From positions 372,001 through 436,000 of the forward strand of contig NZ_BAAAUX010000019.1 in the NCBI RefSeq assembly GCF_039534165.1: DNA of 64,000 nt, given 5' to 3'. Below are positions 36,003 through 44,109 of this stretch, piece after piece. Source of the DNA: Saccharopolyspora_D taberi (GTDB lineage: Bacteria > Actinomycetota > Actinomycetes > Mycobacteriales > Pseudonocardiaceae). The position numbers and the translations under genes were made by a program. The first letter of the stretch is position 1. Every line of letters begins with the position of its first letter. Under the pieces are notes generated by a model, which ran no database searches, was not told the DNA's origin, and worked only from the letters and a program-made list of their open reading frames with translations.

Positions 36003-36597
36003 CCGCCTCGTACTCCCTGACCCCGACTTGGCGGGGCCTGCGACTTCGAAACAGGACCCATAACCTGACGGGTCATGGGATCACTCCCCCGTTGTCTACC
36101 ATTACCTGACATGGCCAGGGAGTTTCGCAAATGCGAACGCCACTAGCGGCGACTAATTGCGAGCGTCTGACGTTGTTAACCATGGGAAAACCATGGAGTT
36201 GATCTTGAGGTAGGAAACCGACACGTAGCCGCCTCAACCAGACCGCTGCTAGTTCACCGGCAAGCACTACGCATCGCACCCCCGCGACTCCGCCGTCCAC
36301 ATCGCCGAGACCGAACCACTCACCGGCACAGTCGGCATGTCCCCGACCAGACATCCCGCTCGTCCCCCATCACACGCCTCCAACGTTAGGGGCGGGCCGC
36401 GCCACGAGGGGGTGCGCGTGACCGGCCCGAACGGCCCGGCGGCCTTCCCTGCCACCGAACGGCCCCACTATAGAACTGGAGTTCGAGTGATCGCTACCGC
36501 GCCCGGCGCGTCGGGTCTTCGACCTGGTGCTGTGGGTGCACGGTCATTAGTCGGGGGATCCTGGTTGGAGGGCTGGTGGCCGCAAGGAGGAGGGGCC
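36003..36597. other. Gene-free region with small inverted repeats
   Basis: No gene is supported. CCATAACCTGACGGGTCATG (starting 36058) is nearly self-complementary, and ACCATGG occurs twice around 36180-36196. These may belong to the end of the mobile module. Confidence 0.4.
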
Positions 36598-36900
36598 ATG
36601 GAAGCGCGAGTGAGCACCTACACAGGCACTTCCGCACGGTTTGAAGAACTACTTGAAGGCATGGACCGAATAGCGGTAGCGCGGGAGCTTGAGCAGCTCG
36701 CTGGTTTCCAGGGGGTCGACGTCCTTGTTGACCACAGCGCCCGCAAGGTCCTGACGATCACGTACTGGGACAGCGCTGAATCCGCACAGGCCAGCGCTGG
36801 ACCAGCAAATGCGATACGCGCACAGCTTGCCCACGAGAGTGGCCAGATCATTCAGAGTGTGGAGACCTATGAGGTCTGGCTGCGGCTCGGCAAGGCCTAG
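36598..36900 (+). CDS. Small dimeric alpha/beta-barrel (ABM-like) protein
   Basis: 100 residues from ATG 36598, behind a very good AAGGAGGAGG site. The pattern RVSTYTGTSARFEELLEGMD, then LAGFQGVDVLVDHSARKVL and TYWDSAESAQAS is typical of ferredoxin-like antibiotic-biosynthesis-monooxygenase or stress-responsive barrel proteins. No catalytic His pair is evident, so its reaction is unknown. It stands alone. Confidence 0.65.
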   Translation: MEARVSTYTGTSARFEELLEGMDRIAVARELEQLAGFQGVDVLVDHSARKVLTITYWDSAESAQASAGPANAIRAQLAHESGQIIQSVETYEVWLRLGKA

Positions 36901-37712
36901 CCGTGTGGCGTGGGCGCCGCTCAGTGCGTGCTTAGGTCCGGGTGCCGGTAGCTGCTGCGATCGTGGCGTGCACGGCTCCGGTCCCGATGGTTCGGCGGAC
37001 TTCTACGGTGATCTCGGAGGTCGCCGGACCGTCCGGGTGCCACCAGCCGCTGGACTCGCGGACTCTCTGCATGTACGGCCCACCGCAGAGGGAGCACAGC
37101 CAGGCAACCCACTACGTCGCCGGAACGCTGGCATGCCCGTAGGAACTGGCAAGCCGCCCACTCTCGCAGCGCGCCCAGCACGGGTCCGTTGAACCAGTCC
37201 AGAAGGCCGGCGTCTTCGGCGCGGAATCCGCGGTGTGCCCCTCGCGCCTCGGCGGCCTCGTGCTCGTCGTGCTCCTGGTCCTCGTCGCCTGGTGCTCGTT
37301 GAGCTTCGGTTCATCACTGCGGCCCCTGCGCGGTTCCTGGCCGCCTGCCGTCCTTCTGCGCCCCGGCCTGGCCGGGGCTTGCATACAGCTGGCAGGCGGC
37401 CCCGCAGGGGCCGCCCTTGAAAAATGAGGAAAGGTAGCTCTGAACACGCGAATCTTGCGCGCTAAACGCCGTTCCGTCCCGTCGGGTCGGCTGCTGGGAC
37501 ACCCAACGGGACAGGCGGACATGCTAGATGACCTGCGAGGTCAGCTGATGAACTCGGCATGGGACGGCCCATACGTCGTGTCCCGAGGCGTCCCCAAATC
37601 GGTAGCAGGGCCGCACAGACGACGCGCAGCACCGGGACACGGGGACCTGTCCCGAAGTGGTTCCGGTTGTGTTATACGGCGCGGCCTTCCGATTCGGGGT
37701 CGGCCGGATGGT
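36901..37712. other. Spacer with a zinc-ribbon gene fragment and GGGACA/TGTCCC repeats
   Basis: On the minus strand, codons ending at 36932 read WLCSLCGGPYMQRVRESSGW and HPDGPATSEITVEVRRTIGT, the tail of a protein whose start is interrupted by a stop near 37115; it is probably a remnant. Between about 37490 and 37660, GGGACA/TGTCCC words occur repeatedly (for example CGGGACAGGCGG at 37508, ACCTGTCCCG near 37645). The same words cluster at 61.73-61.93 and 63.37 kb. Confidence 0.45.
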
Positions 37713-38394
37713 TCAGCACGCGGGTACGTGCGAGTCCAGAAGGCGAAGCAGGGCTTCCTTCCTCGTTCGACACGGAACGTAGGAGACCCGAGCCATCATC
37801 GGCCCAAGTGCGTACCACTTCTTGCCCTTGATGCCCTCTGATCCAAGTACCCGATCAGAAGCTCGTTCTCCCCTGAGCCACAGAGGACGATCCATCGCCC
37901 TGTCTGCTGGAAATCCGACGACCGCTCGACGCGAACGGCGTCCAGGTCCACGGCCTCGTTTCGACCGACCGGCCTCGGACACCGTTGCACCTTCGACGGT
38001 TCGCCAGTTTCGTCCGCTGCGCGATCCTGCACGGTATCGGTACCCGAGCCGTGGTCTTCCGTAACACTTTCGTGACGTGCGCCTTGGAAGAGCTCGGCTC
38101 CGCGCGCTTCCGAGCTGACCCGGCGATGCCGTACGCACTCGCGAGCTCAGTTGCGGCCATCAGCAGATCGTGGATTGCCTGCCGAGGGTCGGCACCGTTG
38201 GTCATTGCCCTCCGCGTGGCCACCATCGCGGCATCGGCCCGTTCGAGCGCTTCCCAGTCCTGCCCGCCTGCTGCTTGCAGGCGCGCCCGCCGGGCTCGCT
38301 GCCGACACGCTGCGCCGTGATATCGCGCCCGGCGTCCGCGACCGGCCCCTGGCAACAACGCCTCGCCGCATCCCAAGCACACGCGATCAGACAT
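37713..38394 (-). pseudogene. Zinc-finger-type conserved protein, frameshifted copy
   Basis: It starts at ATG 38394: MSDRVCLGCGEALLPG, then RARYHGAACRQRARRARLQA (Cys4-type zinc finger with a basic tail), then a helical region ATRRAMTNGADPRQAIHDLL. The match continues in a second frame (EAVDLDAVRVERSSDFQQTG, then GRWIVLCGSGENELLIGYLD) and a third (KKWYALGPMMARVSYVPCRT, EALLRLLDSH). The intact paralogue at 63395-64000 shows that one base is missing near 37841 and another shift lies near 37985. Unknown function; the finger suggests nucleic-acid binding. Confidence 0.75.
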
Positions 38395-38507
38395 CGAAAG
38401 CCCAATCGTGAAACATTTCGTGACATGCGCGCCGCCAACACGATGGCGGGGGTCACGAAACGATGGTCGAAAAGTTCGCGGCAGCACCGACCGGAGCACC
38501 GAGCCAT

Positions 38508-39176
38508 CTACAGGCGGCGCAGTCCATCTAGGACAGCCACACGGACCTCGCGCGACGGCTCTGCGAACCCGCCGATCGGAGGTCTCTGCAACTCCGCGAT
38601 CGACAAGATTCTGGTTGGTAGATCCGGGTTGAGATCGCCCTGCCACGCCGTGACGTAGCCGTCCGGCTCGGTCGAGGCGATGCCGTCCCACCCGTGCGGC
38701 GGACACAATCATCTGTCAGCCTGACCGTTCGGGAGTCCTGGTCTTCCCCCTTCGCGGATCCGAGTAACGAGTTCGTCCAGCGTCGTCACCAGCACGTCTC
38801 GATCTCTTGCGGTGCCGAGCCCCAGAGGTAGGTAGCTGGCGGCGTCATCAAGAAACCACTGCGCCTTTCGCACAAGCACGGCCATCTGAGGATCCTCGGC
38901 CGAGATTGCGGGCTGAACGTTCTTGTTCTCCGCGGCAGTCGCGGCCATGAGCCGCAACAAGCAGGCGCCGCACGGAGAGCACGGACAAGCTTTGCCCGGC
39001 TCCAGAGGATTCGTTGGGTCGGTCGTTTCCTCCACGTCCGCCGGGCGAAACCTCAGCACCCCCGCTGCGTCCGCGACTACGAGACCCTGCCCGAACATCA
39101 CGAAGCCATGGTCTACATCGCCATGACCATGACCATGTCCCGACGCCTCGCATACACCGCAGACTCGTAACCTCAC
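38508..39176 (-). pseudogene. Conserved-looking protein split by an in-frame TGA
   Basis: From GTG 39176 a 155-codon frame (VCGVCEASGHGHGHGDVDHG, GKACPCSPCGACLLRLMAA, VLVTTLDELVTRIREG) ends at TGA 38709-38711. The same frame continues for 66 codons without a further stop (HGWDGIASTEPDGYVTAWQG and on to EVRVAVLDGLRRL). The first part is Cys/His-rich, suggesting metal binding. It could be one inactivated gene of about 222 codons, or two abutting genes, the second starting at TTG 38708. The family is not recognised. Confidence 0.5.
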
Positions 39177-39179
39177 CGT

Positions 39180-39251
39180 TCAGACGCCCTCTAATACCGT
39201 GATCTGATGGCGCAAGGCGAGGATCTCGACGTCCTTGTCCCGGTCACTCAT
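39180..39251 (-). mobile_element. Tiny remnant of an IS3/integrase-type transposase start
   Basis: A 23-codon frame from ATG 39251 reads SDRDKDVEILALRHQITVLE and then stops. KD-EILALRHQI-VL is the usual N-terminus of a widespread actinobacterial IS3-like/rve transposase. The break coincides with the CAGACGCCCTCTAA repeat. Confidence 0.55.
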
Positions 39252-39300
39252 CGGTCGCGGGCCCCGAAGGTGGGGCTCGCGGGGCCGAGTGACGAATTCG

Positions 39301-39849
39301 CTAGCCTCGGGGGCGAAGGCCGTAGGTGAGAATGGCGTTTCCGGCGCTGGTGATGGCGCTGTCGAGGAGGCGAAGGCGGGTCAGCGGCACCGACTCGTCG
39401 AAAAGGCGGGTGCCTTCATCGGTCACCACGGGGTGCATGGTGAGGGTGAGGGTGTCGATGACACCGGCGAGGAAGAGCGAGCGGGTGGTTCGCACGCCTC
39501 CCGCGACGATGATGTCGCCATCGCCCTGCTGCTGGAGCTTCTGCACGTAGGCGACCGGGTCGTCGTTGATCACGGTGCTGTTCCACCCGAGGTCACCTTC
39601 GAGCGTGCTGGTGACCACGTGCTTGCGCACCGGGTTGATGAAGGCGCCGAACGGGTCCTCGGCGCCCGGCCAGTACTCCGACCATTCCTGCCACAACGTG
39701 CGGCCGATGACGACGTCGGTGGCGTTGCCGAGGGCGCGGCCCATGAACTCGCCCTCTTCGGGACCGAAACAATCGAACTGCCATTGGTCGGGCGCGTGCA
39801 CGACGCCGTCGACGGTGGAGAACAAGTGGGCCGTGGTCTTGCGAGACAT
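39301..39849 (-). CDS. Dihydrofolate-reductase-like (RibD C-terminal domain) protein
   Basis: 182 residues. It starts MSRKTTAHLFSTVDGVV with LGNATDVVIGRTLWQEWSEY, and the nucleotide-binding motif is DIIVAGGVRTTRSLFLAGVI. It has the RibD-C/DHFR-like fold found in many single-domain actinobacterial reductases of unknown substrate. It lies 80 bases downstream of the sigma-factor gene on the same strand, with a hairpin between. Confidence 0.85.
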   Translation of the reverse strand: MSRKTTAHLFSTVDGVVHAPDQWQFDCFGPEEGEFMGRALGNATDVVIGRTLWQEWSEYWPGAEDPFGAFINPVRKHVVTSTLEGDLGWNSTVINDDPVAYVQKLQQQGDGDIIVAGGVRTTRSLFLAGVIDTLTLTMHPVVTDEGTRLFDESVPLTRLRLLDSAITSAGNAILTYGLRPRG

Positions 39850-39897
39850 CGCTGTGCCTTTCGGTTGTGGTTAATCATCGCGATGCCCGGTAGACGA

Positions 39898-39937
39898 GGC
39901 GAGCGACACGAACTGATCGGTCGCTCGCCGATTTTTT
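39898..39937. terminator. Hairpin terminator between sigma factor and reductase genes
   Basis: GGCGAGCGAC (39898-39907) pairs with GTCGCTCGCC (39920-39929). The T run 39932-39937 makes it a canonical terminator on the plus strand. On the minus strand it lies directly after the sigma-factor stop and could limit read-through into the reductase gene. Confidence 0.7.
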
Positions 39938-40911
39938 CAACCAGTCGCCACCAGCTCGCTTGGCAGGCCGAGCTCGGCGAACACGGCCGGCCCCATGAAG
40001 TGGGTCAGGCCTGCGATCCGGCCGTCGCGCACGTCCACCACGTGCAGCGCGAACGGCTCCCACCGCTGGTGGCCGACCGGGTGGTAGACGGCCGCGGCAG
40101 GGCCGCCGTTGGCACGGGTCGGCAGGACGCGGGAGCCGCGACACACCTGGCCGGGGCCGCGCCACCAGGCCTCGACATCGGTCGCGCCCCGCAGCCACAG
40201 CGCATACGGCGGCATGCTGAACACGGCGTCCTCGGCGAGGAGCTTCACCAGCCGGTCGACGTCGTAGGCCTCGAAGGCGGCGACATAGGCCTCGAACAGC
40301 GCCCGCTCCGACGCGTCGTCGATGGCACGACGGTCGGCCGGGTCGTGGTCGGCCAGTGTGCGGCGGGCCCGCGCCAATGCGGAGTTCACCGAAGCCACGG
40401 ACATCGCGAGCAGCTCCGCGCACTCGGCCGCCGACCATGCCAGCACGTCTCGAAGGATCAACACCACGCGTTGCCTCGGCGGCAGCAGCTGCAGCGCGGT
40501 CACGAACGCCAGCCGCAGCGACTCGCGATGCACCGCGATCTCGGCGGGGTCCGCGCCCACCCGGAGCCGGTCGTCGGCGACCGGCCCGACCCAGCACTCC
40601 GCCTCCCTGGTTGTCAGGCCGGCGAGGTCGTCGGGCACCACACCGGGGCCGCACATGTCCATCGGCAAGGCGCGCCGCTGCGGGGCGCGCTTCATGTCAA
40701 GGCAGATGTTGGTGGCGATCCGATACAGCCAGGTACGCACCGACGACTGGCCGGCGAACCCGTCCCCGCGATTCCACGCCCGCAGCATCGTCTCCTGCAC
40801 GGCATCTTCGGCCTCCGGGTAGCACCCGAAGAACCGGTAACAGTAGCCGAGCAACTCGCCGCGGAATTCCTCCACCTGCAACGGATCGATGACGGGCACG
40901 ATCTCGAGCAT
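39937..40911 (-). CDS. ECF sigma factor with C-terminal SnoaL-like domain
   Basis: 324 residues from ATG 40911. Region 2 is GELLGYCYRFFGCYPEAEDA to SVRTWLYRIATNICLDM; region 4 is LLPPRQRVVLILRDVLAWSA to SVASVNSALARARRTL. The C-terminal 130 residues form a SnoaL/NTF2-like domain (YVAAFEAYDVDRLVKLLAED, VVDVRDGRIAGLTHFMGPAV). This is the SigG-like (TIGR02960) group, where the extra domain replaces a separate anti-sigma factor. Target promoters cannot be predicted here. Confidence 0.9.
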   Translation of the reverse strand: MLEIVPVIDPLQVEEFRGELLGYCYRFFGCYPEAEDAVQETMLRAWNRGDGFAGQSSVRTWLYRIATNICLDMKRAPQRRALPMDMCGPGVVPDDLAGLTTREAECWVGPVADDRLRVGADPAEIAVHRESLRLAFVTALQLLPPRQRVVLILRDVLAWSAAECAELLAMSVASVNSALARARRTLADHDPADRRAIDDASERALFEAYVAAFEAYDVDRLVKLLAEDAVFSMPPYALWLRGATDVEAWWRGPGQVCRGSRVLPTRANGGPAAAVYHPVGHQRWEPFALHVVDVRDGRIAGLTHFMGPAVFAELGLPSELVATG

Positions 40912-41338
40912 AGTCGAGGCGCCGCGGCTGGTGCCCGCGTTCGCCAAGGTCACTCCGGTCAAACGCGACCGGAGTGGACGACGCGTCCATTTCGGAACGC
41001 GAAACTGACGTGCGTCTGGGCTCCATCGGCGTCGCACGCCGATCCTCACCCAAGTTCCCAGACGCCCTCTAAGACCCGCGCAACACCAGCCACGCAGGGA
41101 ACACAAGCAGGCCACCGAGCACCACCGGATCGCGCCGTAAACCACACCAGCCCCCAGCAGCGGCCAGAAGTCGGTGAACGGGGCGACCAGGCCGAAGCCG
41201 CACCGAGGGTGATCGCGACGCGCCTGCCTCGACGACCGCTGCCGGTCCAGCGACTCGTCGTGGCTGGGCGAGGAGCCTGTCGGGAACAGCGAGCGGCACC
41301 CGTTCACGCGGTCGTGATGGAATTCCGGTGAGCCAGCA
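40912..41338. other. Spacer with membrane-protein remnant and a 14-bp direct repeat
   Basis: No intact gene. On the minus strand, FGLVAPFTDFWPLLGAGVVY in one frame and VLGGLLVFPAWLVLRGS in another look like pieces of one small membrane protein separated by a frameshift. CAGACGCCCTCTAA at 41059-41072 repeats the 14 bases at 39181-39194 in the same orientation, bracketing the reductase/sigma-factor pair. Confidence 0.45.
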
Positions 41339-42163
41339 TCACGGCTTTCGGCCAACGCCCCCGACGATAAGGTGCTCCGCGTCGGTCACCGGGCGCAGGC
41401 GAGGGCCGTCGGGCCACCAGTCGTGGAGGTAGGACAGGCCGGGTTCCACGATCTCCAGGCCGTCGAAGTAGGACTGGATCTCCTCGCGGGTGCGCCAGAA
41501 GCCGCTGCCCAGGTTGGCGTCGTGGAAGGATTGCTCGGTGCGGCGGGCAAGGTCGGCGTAGTAGCCGTTCTCGTCTTGCGGGTTGAAAAAGTGCGTCAAC
41601 GCGAGGTACGAACCCGACGGCAGTGCCTCGATGTATGTCCTCATGATCTCGTGTGGGTGCAACTCGTTCGGGACGTGGTGGATCGTTCCGCACTGGATGA
41701 GCGCCAGTGGCGTGTCGAAGTCGATGTGGGTTCTGATGGTCGGATTCGACAGCAGCTCGTCCGGCTTGGTCAGGTCGGCGCTGACGAAGTGGGTGAGGCC
41801 GCTTTCCTCAAGCAACGCCCGCCCGTAGGCCAGGCACGCGGGATCGTTGTCGACGTAGACGACCGAGGTCTCGGGCTCGATCCGCCGTGCCACCTGGTGA
41901 GTGTTTTCCCTGGTCGGGAGACCGGAACCGACGTCGAGGAACTGCGTGATGCCTGCCTCGCGGGTGAGGAAGCGGATGACCCGCGTCAGCCAGTGCCGGT
42001 TCTCGATCGCCAGCAGCCTGGCCTCCGGCAGTACCTCCATGGCCTGATGCAGTACCGCGCGGTCCACCTCGAAGTTGTCCTTGCCGCCAAGGAAGTAGTC
42101 GTAGGCGCGGGCGACGCTGGGTACCGAAGTGTCGATCTCAGGCGACGGTGGGGTCTCACTCAC
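41339..42163 (-). CDS. DUF574/Methyltransf_19-type SAM-dependent methyltransferase
   Basis: 274 residues from GTG 42163. Family markers are PSVARAYDYFLGGKDNFEVD, FLDVGSGLPTRENTHQVARR (SAM site), VVYVDNDPACLAYGRALL and a C-terminal EPGLSYLHDWWPDG. These proteins are greatly expanded in actinobacteria, often beside regulators and DUF397-type proteins; their substrates are largely unknown. Confidence 0.92.
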   Translation of the reverse strand: MSETPPSPEIDTSVPSVARAYDYFLGGKDNFEVDRAVLHQAMEVLPEARLLAIENRHWLTRVIRFLTREAGITQFLDVGSGLPTRENTHQVARRIEPETSVVYVDNDPACLAYGRALLEESGLTHFVSADLTKPDELLSNPTIRTHIDFDTPLALIQCGTIHHVPNELHPHEIMRTYIEALPSGSYLALTHFFNPQDENGYYADLARRTEQSFHDANLGSGFWRTREEIQSYFDGLEIVEPGLSYLHDWWPDGPRLRPVTDAEHLIVGGVGRKP

Positions 42164-42398
42164 GAAGGTGATGTTGACACACTCTGCTCACGAGGTGGAC
42201 CCCTGTATCCGGATGAGTTTCCTTACCGACGGCATGGGTGCTTCAAGCGGAGATCGCCGCCGCAACGGCGTCCCGGCGTGGCCCGAGTTCAGTCGTGCTT
42301 GTCCAGACGTGTTGTCGCGCTGGACCAGCCGCGCTACGGGCGCCGTGAGAGTCCCCTGCGCCTCCCGCGGGGTGGCAGAGTCGGATTTGCTCGCCCGA

Positions 42399-42845
42399 TC
42401 AGGACTTCGAGTTGCCACGACGTGGGAGGAGGTCGCGCTCCATAGCCTCGACGACGGCAGCGGTGCGGTCGCTGACATCGAGCTTTGCGAAGATTCGCAG
42501 CAGGTGGGTCTTCACGGTGGCCTCGGTGATGTGGAGCCGCGCGCCGATCTCGGGGTTGGACAAACCCGCGGCGACCTCTTGCAGAACGTCGGTCTCGCGC
42601 GGGCTCAGCGTGACCGGCGTCGGAACACGCATCCGGGCGACCAACCGGGCCGCGACGCGCGGAGCCAGCACTGTCTCGCCACGCGCCGCGGCGAGGACGG
42701 CACTGGTGAGCTGGTCGCGGCCGGCATCCTTGAGCAGGTAGCCGACAGCGCCGGCGTCGATCGCCCGCTCGATGTCGCGGTCGGTGTCGTAGGTGGTCAG
42801 GATGAGCACCTACGTCGCGGGGTGGTCGTCGACGACCCGCGCCCA
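42399..42845 (-). pseudogene. NarL/FixJ-type response regulator lacking the front of its receiver
   Basis: The frame contains DHPAT, then a stop codon just before LILTTYDTDRDIERAIDAGA (late receiver strand), then VGYLLKDAGRDQLTSAVLAA and a full LuxR HTH (LSPRETDVLQEVAAGLSNPE, EATVKTHLLRIFAKLDVSDR). About 70 N-terminal residues with the phospho-acceptor Asp are missing. Upstream it joins an unrelated Fe-S protein fragment at about 42845. Translation from GTG 42809 could give a free DNA-binding domain, but regulation would be lost. Confidence 0.75.
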
Positions 42846-43085
42846 GGTAGCAGGGGTCGTGATAGGTGACGTCCTCGGCGACCGGAGCGACCGGGACGAG
42901 CCGCTTCTCGCGGACCAGCTTGTTCAGCAGCTGGGTGTGGTGCACGACCTCGAAGTCCCCGCCCAGCTGCGAGTACTCATTCGCCAGGCTGTTGAAGCAG
43001 TGCGCACACGTGGCGACGATCTTGCGCTTGCCCGGCTCCCGGCCCTCGAACAGCATGTCCCAGTGGTTACGTAGCGGCTTGGCTT
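42846..43085 (-). pseudogene. Internal fragment of a CCG-domain (heterodisulfide-reductase-like) Fe-S oxidoreductase
   Basis: It reads GKRKIVATCAHCFNSLANEY, then FEVVHHTQLLNKLVREKRLV and AEDVTYHDPCYLGAG. Both cysteine motifs (CxxC and DPCYLG) are typical of the second CCG domain of mycobacterial Rv0338c-like proteins. Neither end continues; the left side joins the response-regulator remnant. The stretch 43086-43407 shows no further supported gene and leads to the GrpE-like gene. Confidence 0.72.
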
Positions 43086-43407
43086 CTTCCACTCCGGTGT
43101 GCTGCCGTCGTCGACGCTGAAAACCACGGTTCGGCGCGTGCCCACCCAATCCCACCCGTCCCGCAACACCTTGCCAGGTGGCCCACAAGCAACTGGACAG
43201 CACCTCGGCGTCGATCGCTCGCCACCATCGGTGGCCTTCCTGACCGCAGTCTTGGTTTCCAGGACGCAAGCGCCGAAAACATCCGGCTAGAGCTCAACTT
43301 CCGGATCCGCACCAGGGCCGATTGGATCAACGATATGGTCTGCCCGACAAGTGACTCCGTGCTATCGGATTGCTGCGGAGAGAAGCGTGTATCGAGGCGG
43401 CGAGGTC

Positions 43408-44109
43408 ATGCGCGAACAACATCGCGAAGGCGGTCTCCATGCGGAGAGCGACGAAGCGCACCACGAAGTGCCCGAACAGTCCGAAGTCACGAGCTCGGAC
43501 GGTGCCGAAGAGCCTCGCACCACCGAAACCGCGGGTGAGACCGTTGCGCAGACGCCGGAGACCGGAGAAGCACCGCAACCGCTGGCGGAACTGACCGGCG
43601 CGGTTTCCGCGCTCACCGAAGAGGTTCGCGAGCACCACGCCAGAGCGGCGGCGCGGGAACGGGTCATCGACAACCTGCACGCTGAGGTGGAACGCCTGCG
43701 GGCCGGCGAGCAGAGTCTCCTGCTGCGCCCGATCGTCACCGACCTCCAGAACCTTCGCAACGATCTGCTGCGCCAGGCCACCACCCTGCCCACCGAGGTC
43801 GACCGAGAACGGACCGCGGGTCTGCTGGAATCCTTCGCGCTCAGCGTCGAACTCGCCCTGGAACGCTGCGGCAGCGAGCCGATCCGTCCGGCCGCCGGGG
43901 ACCGGTTCGACGCGCGCGAACACCGTGCGGTCAAGCTCGTTCCCACCGACAGCGCCGAGCAGGACGAGACGGTCGCCGCTGTCGTGGCCGACGGGTACCG
44001 GGACACCGGGAACGACCGCATCACCGCTCCGGCCCGGGTGCACGTGTACCGGTGGAAGCGCGTCGAAGTCGACAGCACGCAACAGGAACAGGAGAACGCG
44101 GATGCCTGA
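43408..44109 (+). CDS. GrpE-like nucleotide-exchange factor of the conflict island
   Basis: 233 residues from ATG 43408. An acidic low-complexity start of about 60 residues precedes a long coiled coil (LAELTGAVSALTEEVREHHA to AEVERLRAGE) and a GrpE-like head (FDAREHRAVKLVPTDSAEQD, then TGNDRITAPARVHVYR). GrpE releases ADP from Hsp70, and the next gene is an Hsp70, so this is its dedicated exchange factor. Its stop overlaps the Hsp70 start by 8 bases (ATGCCTGA). First gene of a seven-gene operon; no clear heat-shock operator is seen upstream. Confidence 0.82.
   Translation: MREQHREGGLHAESDEAHHEVPEQSEVTSSDGAEEPRTTETAGETVAQTPETGEAPQPLAELTGAVSALTEEVREHHARAAARERVIDNLHAEVERLRAGEQSLLLRPIVTDLQNLRNDLLRQATTLPTEVDRERTAGLLESFALSVELALERCGSEPIRPAAGDRFDAREHRAVKLVPTDSAEQDETVAAVVADGYRDTGNDRITAPARVHVYRWKRVEVDSTQQEQENADA

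Noticed and set aside
36073..36455. Small minus-strand open frames in the spacer after the mobile module
   Set aside because: No ribosome-binding site, domain or convincing composition.
39235..41331. A 698-codon plus-strand frame across the reductase and sigma-factor genes
   Set aside because: Antisense shadow; both minus-strand proteins have strong family motifs.
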